This document shows, piece by piece, positions 55,221 through 64,000 of a stretch of DNA of 64,000 bases (the first letter of the stretch is position 1; each line of letters begins with the position of its first letter). A program made the translations under genes and the position numbers. The stretch is from positions 2,480,001 to 2,544,000 of the forward strand of contig JAZGUH010000087.1 in assembly GCA_037893225.1 (NCBI GenBank), in the 5' to 3' direction. The stretch comes from Hippasteria phrygiana (taxonomy: Eukaryota > Echinodermata > Asteroidea > Valvatida > Goniasteridae). Under the pieces are notes generated by a model. It ran no database searches. It was not told the origin of the DNA and saw only the letters and a program-made list of their open reading frames with translations.

Positions 55221-57102
55221 CGAATTTGACATGCATGGAGCAATAAATAGACGGTAACATGTACACAGATGTTGGCCGGAAAGAAAATAAACATTGCGAG
55301 GTTTGAATTTTCTCCACAAGTTTTAACTCTAGGAAGCCGCCGATAATTGCAACAATTAGCGCCAGATCTAAGCTATCCATACATGTCAAAATTACTGAAT
55401 TTGGTTGATATTTCATGCAATTATGAATGAGTAAAGCAAGTCCATACCCCAGCGAATTTGACATGCATGGAGCAATAAATAGACGGTAACATGTACACAG
55501 ATGTTGGCCGGAAAGAAAATAAACATTGCGAGGTTTGAATTGTCTCCACAAGTTTTAACTCTAGGAAGCCGCCGATGATTGCAACATGTAGCGCCAGATC
55601 TAAGCTATCCATACATGTCAAAATTACTGCATTTGGTTGATATTTCATGCAATTATGAATGAGTAGAGCAAGTCCATACCCCAGGGAATTTGACAGGCAT
55701 GGAGCAATAAATAGAAGGTAATATGCACACAGATGTTGGCCGGAAAGAAAATAAACATTGCGAGGTTTGAATTTTCTCCACAAGTTTTAACTCTAGGAAG
55801 CCGCCGATGATTGCAACACGTAGCGCCAGATCTAAGCTATCCATACATGTCAAAATTACTGTATTTGGTTGATATTTAATGCAATTATGAATGAGTAGAG
55901 CAAGTCATACCCCAGGGAATTTGACAGGCATGGAGCAATAAATAGAAGGTAATATGCACACAGATGTTGGCCGGAAAGAAAATAAACATTGCGAGGTTTG
56001 AATTTTCTCCACAAGTTTTAACTCTAAGAAGCCGCCGATAATTGCAACATGTAGCGCCAGATCTAAGCTATCCATACATGTCAAAATTACTGAATTTGGT
56101 TGATATTTCATGCAATTATGAATGAGTAAAGCAAGTCATACCCTAGGGAATTTGACAGGCATGGAGCAATAAATAGAAGGTAATATGCACACAGATGTTG
56201 GCCGGAAAGAAAATAAACATTGCGAGGTTTGAATTTTCTCCACAAGTGTTAACTCTAAGAAGCCGCCGATAATTGCAACATGTAGCGCCAGATCTAAGCT
56301 ATCCATACATGTCAAAATTACTGAATTTGGTTGATATTTCATGCAATTATGAATGAGTAAAGCAAGTCCATACCCCAGGGAATTTGACATGCATGGAGCA
56401 ATAAATAGACGGTAACATGTACACAGATGTTGGCCGGAAAGAAAATAAACATTGCGAGGTTTGAATTTTCTCCACAAGTTTTAACTCTAGGAAGCCGCCG
56501 ATAATTGCAACATGTAGCGCCAGATCTAAGCTATCCATACATGTCAAAATTACTGTATTTGGTTTATATTTCATGCAATTATGAATGAGTAAAGCAAGTC
56601 ATACCCTAGGGAATTTGACATGCATGTAGCAATAAATAGAAGGTAATATGCACACAGATGTTGGCCGGAAAGAAAATAAACATTGCGAGGTTTGAATTTT
56701 CTCCACAAGTGTTAACTCTAAGAAGCCGCCGATAATTGCAACATGTAGCGCCAGATCTAAGCTATCCATACATGTCAAAATTACTGAATTTGGTTGATAT
56801 TTCATGCAATTATGAATGAGTAAAGCAAGTCCATACCCCAGCGAATTTGACATGCATGGAGCAATAAATAGACGGTAACATGTACACAGATGTTGGCCGG
56901 AAAGAAAATAAACATTGCGAGGTTTGAATTTTCTCCACAAGTTTTAACTCTAGGAAGCCGCCGATGATTGCAACATGTAGCGCCAGATCTAAGCTATCCA
57001 TACATGTCAAAATTACTGCATTTGGTTGATATTTCATGCAATTATGAATGAGTAGAGCAAGTCCATACCCCAGGGAATTTGACAGGCATGGAGCAATAAA
57101 TA
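55221..57102. repeat. Segmental duplication E, copy 2
   Basis: Partner of 50821-52702 at +4400 bp. Private changes seen here are AATTGTCTCC near 55541 and GACATGCATGTAGC near 56621 (partner GACAGGCATGGAGC). The copies have therefore accumulated several differences, more than most other pairs in this window. Confidence 0.85.
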
Positions 57103-57418
57103 GACGGTAACATGTACACAGATGTTGGCCGGAAAGAAAATAAACATTGCGAGGTTTGAATTTTCTCCACAAGTTTTAACTCTAGGAAGCCGCCGATGAT
57201 TGCAACATGTAGCGCCAGATCTAAGCTATCCATACATGTCAAAATTACTGAATTTGGTTGATATTTCATGCAATTATGAATGAGTAAAGCAAGTCCATAC
57301 CCCAGGGAATTTGACAGGCATGGAGCAATAAATAGAAGGTAATATGCACACAGATGTTGGCCGGAAAGAAAATAAACATTGCGAGGTTTGAATTTTCTCC
57401 ACAAGTTTTAACTCTAAG

Positions 57419-59513
57419 AAGCCGCCGATGATTGCAACATGTAGCGCCAGATCTAAGCTATCCATACATGTCAAAATTACTGTATTTGGTTTATATTTCA
57501 TGCAATTATGAATGAGTAAAGCAAGTCATACCCTAGGGAATTTGACAGGCATGGAGCAATAAATAGAAGGTAATATGCACACAGATGTTGGCCGGAAAGA
57601 AAATAAACATTGCGAGGTTTGAATTTTCTCCACAAGTGTTAACTCTAAGAAGCCGCCGATAATTGCAACATGTAGCGCCAGATCTAAGCTATCCATACAT
57701 GTCAAAATTACTGAATTTGGTTGATTTTTCATGCAATTATGAATGAGTAAAGCAAGTCCATACCCCAGCGAATTTGACATGCATGGAGCAATAAATAGAC
57801 GGTAACATGTACACAGATGTTGGCCGGAAAGAAAATAAACATTGCGAGGTTTGAATTTTCTCCACAAGTTTTAACTCTAGGAAGCCGCCGATGATTGCAA
57901 CATGTAGCGCCAGATCTAAGCTATCCATACATGTCAAAATTACTGCATTTGGTTGATATTTCATGCAATTATGAATGAGTAGAGCAAGTCCATACCCCAG
58001 GGAATTTGACAGGCATGGAGCAATAAATAGAAGGTAATATGCACACAGATGTTGGCCGGAAAGAAAATAAACATTGCGAGGTTTGAATTTTCTCAACAAG
58101 TTTTAACTCTAAGAAGCCGCCGATAATTGCAACATGTAGCGCCAGATCTAAGCTATCCATACATGTCAAAATTACTGAATTTGGTTGATATTTCATGCAA
58201 TTATGAATGAGTAAAGCAAGTCATACCCCAGGGAATTTGACAGGCATGGAGCAATAAATAGAAGGTAATATGCACACAGATGTTGGCCGGAAAGAAAATA
58301 AACATTGCGAGGTTTGAATTTTCTCCACAAGTTTTAACTCTAAGAAGCCGCCGATAATTGCAACATGTAGCGCCAGATCTAAGCTATCCATACATGTCAA
58401 AATTACTGAATTTGGTTGATATTTCATGCAATTATGAATGAGTAAAGCAAGTCCATACCCCAGCGAATTTGACATGCATGGAGCAATAAATAGACGGTAA
58501 CATGTACACAGATGTTGGCCGGAAAGAAAATAAACATTGCGAGGTTTGAATTTTCTCCACAAGTTTTAACTCTAGGAAGCCGCCGATGATTGCAACATGT
58601 AGCGCCAGATCTAAGCTATCCATACATGTCAAAATTACTGTATTTGGTTTATATTTCATGCAATTATGAATGAGTAAAGCAAGTCATACCCTAGGGAATT
58701 TGACAGGCATGGAGCAATAAATAGAAGGTAATATGCACACAGATGTTGGCCGGAAAGAAAATAAACATTGCGAGGTTTGAATTTTCTCCACAAGTGTTAA
58801 CTCTAAGAAGCCGCCGATAATTGCAACATGTAGCGCCAGATCTAAGCTATCCATACATGTCAAAATTACTGAATTTGGTTGATTTTTCATGCAATTATGA
58901 ATGAGTAAAGCAAGTCCATACCCCAGCGAATTTGACATGCATGGAGCAATAAATAGACGGTAACATGTACACAGATGTTGGCCGGAAAGAAAATAAACAT
59001 TGCGAGGTTTGAATTTTCTCCACAAGTTTTAACTCTAGGAAGCCGCCGATGATTGCAACATGTAGCGCCAGATCTAAGCTATCCATACATGTCAAAATTA
59101 CTGCATTTGGTTGATATTTCATGCAATTATGAATGAGTAGAGCAAGTCCATACCCCAGGGAATTTGACAGGCATGGAGCAATAAATAGAAGGTAATATGC
59201 ACACAGATGTTGGCCGGAAAGAAAATAAACATTGCGAGGTTTGAATTTTCTCAACAAGTTTTAACTCTAAGAAGCCGCCGATAATTGCAACATGTAGCGC
59301 CAGATCTAAGCTATCCATACATGTCAAAATTACTGAATTTGGTTGATATTTCATGCAATTATGAATGAGTAAAGCAAGTCATACCCCAGGGAATTTGACA
59401 GGCATGGAGCAATAAATAGAAGGTAATATGCACACAGATGTTGGCCGGAAAGAAAATAAACATTGCGAGGTTTGAATTTTCTCCACAAGTTTTAACTCTA
59501 AGAAGCCGCCGAT
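57419..59513. repeat. Tandem duplication of a 5-monomer unit (1158 bp)
   Basis: The unit 57419-58576 is followed by its copy from 58577. Shared rare states are GATTTTTC (near 57725 and 58883) and TTCTCAACAAG (near 58094 and 59252), both at +1158 bp. The match ends in the monomers at 58329/59487, at the GATAAT/GATGAT difference. Confidence 0.87.
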
Positions 59514-61829
59514 GATTGCAACATGTAGCGCCAGATCTAAGCTATCCATACATGTCAAAATTACTGTATTTGGTTTATATTTCATGCAATTATGAATGAG
59601 TAAAGCAAGTCATACCCTAGGGAATTTGACAGGCATGGAGCAATAAATAGAAGGTAATATGCACACAGATGTTGGCCGGAAAGAAAATAAACATTGCGAG
59701 GTTTGAATTTTCTCCACAAGTGTTAACTCTAAGAAGCCGCCGATAATTGCAACATGTAGCGCCAGATCTAAGCTATCCATACATGTCAAAATTACTGAAT
59801 TTGGTTGATATTTCATGCAATTATGAATGAGTAAAGCAAGTCCATACCCCAGCGAATTTGACATGCATGGAGCAATAAATAGACGGTAACATGTACACAG
59901 ATGTTGGCCGGAAAGAAAATAAACATTGCGAGGTTTGAATTTTCTCCACAAGTTTTAACTCTAGGAAGCCGCCGATGATTGCAACATGTAGCGCCAGATC
60001 TAAGCTATCCATACATGTCAAAATTACTGCATTTGGTTGATATTTCATGCAATTATGAATGAGTAGAGCAAGTCCATACCCCAGGGAATTTGACAGGCAT
60101 GGAGCAATAAATAGAAGGTAATATGCACACAGATGTTGGCCGGAAAGAAAATAAACATTGCGAGGTTTGAATTTTCTCCACAAGTGTTAACTCTAAGAAG
60201 CCGCCGATGATTGCAACATGTAGCGCCAGATCTAAGCTATCCATACATGTCAAAATTACTGTATTTGGTTTATATTTCATGCAATTATGAATGAGTAAAG
60301 CAAGTCATACCCTAGGGAATTTGACAGGCATGGAGCAATAAATAGAAGGTAATATGCACACAGATGTTGGCCGGAAAGAAAATAAACATTGCGAGGTTTG
60401 AATTTTCTCCACAAGTGTTAACTCTAAGAAGCCGCCGATAATTGCAACATGTAGCGCCAGATCTAAGCTATCCATACATGTCAAAATTACTGAATTTGGT
60501 TGATTTTTCATGCAATTATGAATGAGTAAAGCAAGTCCATACCCCAGCGAATTTGACATGCATGGAGCAATAAATAGACGGTAACATGTACACAGATGTT
60601 GGCCGGAAAGAAAATAAACATTGCGAGGTTTGAATTTTCTCCACAAGTTTTAACTCTAGGAAGCCGCCGATGATTGCAACATGTAGCGCCAGATCTAAGC
60701 TATCCATACATGTCAAAATTACTGCATTTGGTTGATATTTCATGCAATTATGAATGAGTAGAGCAAGTCCATACCCCAGGGAATTTGACAGGCATGGAGC
60801 AATAAATAGAAGGTAATATGCACACAGATGTTGGCCGGAAAGAAAATAAACATTGCGAGGTTTGAATTTTCTCAACAAGTTTTAACTCTAAGAAGCCGCC
60901 GATAATTGCAACATGTAGCGCCAGATCTAAGCTATCCATACATGTCAAAATTACTGAATTTGGTTGATATTTCATGCAATTATGAATGAGTAAAGCAAGT
61001 CATACCCCAGGGAATTTGACAGGCATGGAGCAATAAATAGAAGGTAATATGCACACAGATGTTGGCCGGAAAGAAAATAAACATTGCGAGGTTTGAATTT
61101 TCTCCACAAGTTTTAACTCTAAGAAGCCGCCGATGATTGCAACATGTAGCGCCAGATCTAAGCTATCCATACATGTCAAAATTACTGTATTTGGTTTATA
61201 TTTCATGCAATTATGAATGAGTAAAGCAAGTCATACCCTAGGGAATTTGACAGGCATGGAGCAATAAATAGAAGGTAATATGCACACAGATGTTGGCCGG
61301 AAAGAAAATAAACATTGCGAGGTTTGAATTTTCTCCACAAGTGTTAACTCTAAGAAGCCGCCGATAATTGCAACATGTAGCGCCAGATCTAAGCTATCCA
61401 TACATGTCAAAATTACTGAATTTGGTTGATATTTCATGCAATTATGAATGAGTAAAGCAAGTCCATACCCCAGCGAATTTGACATGCATGGAGCAATAAA
61501 TAGACGGTAACATGTACACAGATGTTGGCCGGAAAGAAAATAAACATTGCGAGGTTTGAATTTTCTCCACAAGTTTTAACTCTAGGAAGCCGCCGATGAT
61601 TGCAACATGTAGCGCCAGATCTAAGCTATCCATACATGTCAAAATTACTGCATTTGGTTGATATTTCATGCAATTATGAATGAGTAGAGCAAGTCCATAC
61701 CCCAGGGAATTTGACAGGCATGGAGCAATAAATAGAAGGTAATATGCACACAGATGTTGGCCGGAAAGAAAATAAACATTGCGAGGTTTGAATTTTCTCC
61801 ACAAGTGTTAACTCTAAGAAGCCGCCGAT
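58576..61829. repeat. Tandem duplication of a 7-monomer unit (1621 bp)
   Basis: The unit 58576-60196 is followed directly by its copy from 60197. GATTTTTC (58883/60504) and TTCTCAACAAG (59252/60873) recur at +1621 bp. It overlaps the 5-monomer duplication just to the left, so one GATTTTTC-CTCAACAAG segment now exists in three copies. It is a clear case of two successive unequal exchanges with different register. Confidence 0.9.
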
Positions 61830-63967
61830 AATTGCAACATGTAGCGCCAGATCTAAGCTATCCATACATGTCAAAATTACTGAATTTGGTTGATATTTCA
61901 TGCAATTATGAATGAGTAAAGCAAGTCCATACCCCAGGGAATTTGACATGCATGGAGCAATAAATAGACGGTAACATGTACACAGATGTTGGCCGGAAAG
62001 AAAATAAACATTGCGAGGTTTGAATTTTCTCCACAAGTTTTAACTCTAGGAAGCCGCCGATAATTGCAACATGTAGCGCCAGATCTAAGCTATCCATACA
62101 TGTCAAAATTACTGTATTTGGTTTATATTTCATGCAATTATGAATGAGTAAAGCAAGTCATACCCTAGGGAATTTGACAGGCATGGAGCAATAAATAGAA
62201 GGTAATATGCACACAGATGTTGGCCGGAAAGAAAATAAACATTGCGAGGTTTGAATTTTCTCCACAAGTGTTAACTCTAAGAAGCCGCCGATAATTGCAA
62301 CATGTAGCGCCAGATCTAAGCTATCCATACATGTCAAAATTACTGAATTTGGTTGATATTTCATGCAATTATGAATGAGTAAAGCAAGTCCATACCCCAG
62401 CGAATTTGACATGCATGGAGCAATAAATAGACGGTAACATGTACACAGATGTTGGCCGGAAAGAAAATAAACATTGCGAGGTTTGAATTTTCTCCACAAG
62501 TTTTAACTCTAGGAAGCCGCCGATGATTGCAACATGTAGCGCCAGATCTAAGCTATCCATACATGTCAAAATTACTGCATTTGGTTGATATTTCATGCAA
62601 TTATGAATGAGTAGAGCAAGTCCATACCCCAGGGAATTTGACAGGCATGGAGCAATAAATAGAAGGTAATATGCACACAGATGTTGGCCGGAAAGAAAAT
62701 AAACATTGCGAGGTTTGAATTTTCTCCACAAGTTTTAACTCTAAGAAGCCGCCGATAATTGCAACATGTAGCGCCAGATCTAAGCTATCCATACATGTCA
62801 AAATTACTGAATTTGGTTGATATTTCATGCAATTATGAATGAGTAAAGCAAGTCCATACCCCAGGGAATTTGACATGCATGGAGCAATAAATAGACGGTA
62901 ACATGTACACAGATGTTGGCCGGAAAGAAAATAAACATTGCGAGGTTTGAATTTTCTCCACAAGTTTTAACTCTAGGAAGCCGCCGATAATTGCAACAAT
63001 TAGCGCCAGATCTAAGCTATCCATACATGTCAAAATTACTGAATTTGGTTGATATTTCATGCAATTATGAATGAGTAAAGCAAGTCCATACCCCAGGGAA
63101 TTTGACATGCATGGAGCAATAAATAGACGGTAACATGTACACAGATGTTGGCCGGAAAGAAAATAAACATTGCGAAGTTTCAATTTTCTCCACAAGTTTT
63201 AACTCTAGGAAGCCGCCGATGATTGCAACATGTAGCGCCAGATCTAAGCTATCCATACATGTCAAAATTACTGTATTTGGTTGATATTTAATGCAATTAT
63301 GAATGAGTAGAGCAAGTCATACCCCAGGGAATTTGACAGGCATGGAGCAATAAATAGAAGGTAATATGCACACAGATGTTGGCCGGAAAGAAAATAAACA
63401 TTGCGAGGTTTGAATTTTCTCCACAAGTTTTAACTCTAAGAAGCCGCCGATGATTGCAACATGTAGCGCCAGATCTAAGCTATCCATACATGTCAAAATT
63501 ACTGTATTTGGTTTATATTTCATGCAATTATGAATGAGTAAAGCAAGTCATACCCTAGGGAATTTGACAGGCATGGAGCAATAAATAGAAGGTAATATGC
63601 ACACAGATGTTGGCCGGAAAGAAAATAAACATTGCGAGGTTTGAATTTTCTCCACAAGTGTTAACTCTAAGAAGCCGCCGATAATTGCAACATGTAGCGC
63701 CAGATCTAAGCTATCCATACATGTCAAAATTACTGAATTTGGTTGATATTTCATGCAATTATGAATGAGTAAAGCAAGTCCATACCCCAGCGAATTTGAC
63801 ATGCATGGAGCAATAAATAGACGGTAACATGTACACAGATGTTGGCCGGAAAGAAAATAAACATTGCGAGGTTTGAATTTTCTCCACAAGTTTTAACTCT
63901 AGGAAGCCGCCGATGATTGCAACATGTAGCGCCAGATCTAAGCTATCCATACATGTCAAAATTACTG
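61706..63967. repeat. Segmental duplication F, copy 2
   Basis: Partner of 51747-54008 at +9959 bp. Two private substitutions close together, GCGAAGTTTCAATTT near 63174-63181 (normally GCGAGGTTTGAATTT), occur only here and lie in an otherwise nearly invariant block of the monomer. Confidence 0.85.
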
Positions 63968-64000
63968 CATTTGGTTGATATTTCATGCAATTATGAATGA
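63888..64000 (+). repeat. Partial monomer at right edge
   Basis: The last unit is cut by the window end after 113 bp. It is intact as far as it goes and carries the CATTTGG form, so the array continues beyond the window. The left edge also begins inside the array. Confidence 0.97.

Larger units (their letters stand above)
1..64000. repeat. Satellite DNA array, ~231-bp monomer, 276 full copies plus one partial
   Basis: The same roughly 231-bp unit recurs head to tail without a gap from the first to the last base, always in the same orientation. Starts were followed by the phrase AAGTTTTAAC or AAGTGTTAAC: 1, 232, 464, 695, 928, 1159 and so on to 63888. Units are 231 bp (AAGTCATACC), 232 bp (AAGTCCATAC) or, three times, 233 bp. 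Copies differ at a limited set of positions; blocks at monomer positions about 41-80 and 176-231 are nearly invariant. No unique DNA, mobile element, microsatellite or inverted monomer was seen. This organisation is typical of eukaryotic satellite DNA in heterochromatin. The family and species are not recognised. Chromosomal position and function are inference only. Confidence 0.98.
48871..64000. repeat. Array region IV: 5-, 7-, 19- and 43-monomer duplication domain
   Basis: This region holds about 65 monomers. All six monomers with TTCTCAACAAG instead of TTCTCCACAAG lie here (ends near 49988, 54620, 55083, 58094, 59252, 60873). The CAGCG and CATTTGG forms are frequent and the GAGCACGTC form is absent. 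GATTTTTC, otherwise only in region I, returns near 57725, 58883 and 60504. Confidence 0.75.

Noticed and set aside
124..63986. Hundreds of minus-strand open frames of 66-123 codons
   Set aside because: They are the same frame repeated by the satellite. Many begin at TTG, all stop within one or two monomers, and length variants shift the frame. There is no coding signature and no family resemblance that I recognise.
1..64000. CRISPR array
   Set aside because: The repeats are contiguous 231-bp units with no short direct repeat alternating with unique spacers.
1..64000. Canonical CENP-B box
   Set aside because: The core needs TTCG, a fixed gap and CGGG. The monomer lacks TTCG and CGGG in either orientation in the required arrangement.
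1..64000. tRNA- or SINE-derived monomer, from TAGCGCCAGATC (A-box-like, position 40) and GGTTTGAATTT (B-box-like, position 214)
   Set aside because: Both deviate from the consensus (extra base in the first, three mismatches in the second) and lie about 160 bp apart, too far for a tRNA-type promoter. No cloverleaf was seen.
1..64000. Bacterial-type promoter in each monomer (TTGACA followed by TAAATA)
   Set aside because: The spacing is about 12 bp instead of about 17, it is absent in TTGACATG monomers to the right of the hexamer context, and the sequence is a eukaryote-like satellite.
1..64000. rDNA or 5S gene cluster
   Set aside because: No rRNA-like conserved segment is visible, and the monomer is too short and AT-rich for a 45S unit. 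It shows no 5S internal control region that I recognise.
1..64000. Transposon, LTR or terminal inverted repeats within or between monomers
   Set aside because: No insertion interrupts the 231-233 bp register anywhere, and no target-site duplication or inverted monomer was found.
1..64000. Telomeric or simple-sequence repeats
   Set aside because: No TTAGGG, TTTAGGG, TTAGG or similar runs, and no microsatellite longer than a few units. The TAGGG in some monomers is a single occurrence per unit.

Overview
The whole 64 kb window is one uninterrupted satellite DNA array. A roughly 231-bp monomer repeats head to tail in a single orientation from base 1 to base 64000. Following monomer starts through the window gives 276 complete copies and a 113-bp partial copy at the right edge (mean spacing about 231.5 bp). 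Three lengths occur: 231 bp, 232 bp (one extra C near monomer position 125) and 233 bp (three copies with a further one-base insertion). There is no unique sequence, protein-coding gene, RNA gene, transposon, inversion or foreign insertion anywhere. Monomers are about 37% GC by hand count and differ from one another mainly at about 15-20 diagnostic positions. The rest is almost invariant.

A homogeneous array of this size with a nucleosome-scale monomer points to a eukaryotic chromosome, probably a heterochromatic, pericentromeric, subtelomeric or centromeric block. I do not recognise the monomer and cannot name the species. The sequence cannot show whether the array is centromeric; I saw no canonical CENP-B box.

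The informative structure is above the monomer level. There is no single higher-order period. Instead the array is a patchwork of nested and long-range duplications of whole-monomer multiples: 4, 5, 7, 8, 10, 11, 15, 19, 28, 43, 51, 77 and 102 monomers. These correspond to offsets of 925, 1158, 1621, 1850/1852, 2314, 2547, 3472, 4400, 6479, 9959, 11799, 17815 and 23604 bp. Rare private substitutions recur at exactly these offsets, which establishes the copying. Many junctions fall between diagnostic positions inside a monomer, as expected for homologous unequal exchange or gene conversion.

Region by region: (I) 1 to about 7.0 kb carries a 15-monomer duplication. (II) About 7.0 to 31.5 kb is marked by an ACGTCA variant found nowhere else in the window. 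It holds 4-, 8- and 10-monomer tandem duplications, a 51-monomer-spaced copy pair and two copies of a divergent monomer cluster. It also contains an island of region-III type at about 14.7-17.0 kb. (III) About 31.5 to 48.9 kb contains 11- and 8-monomer tandem duplications. (IV) About 48.9 to 64 kb contains 5-, 7-, 19- and 43-monomer duplications and is marked by a CTCAACAAG variant.

Short minus-strand open frames of up to 123 codons occur in almost every monomer. They are by-products of a repeat length divisible by three and are not annotated as genes. Duplication boundaries below were placed by comparing diagnostic positions by eye and are good to roughly 30-80 bp.
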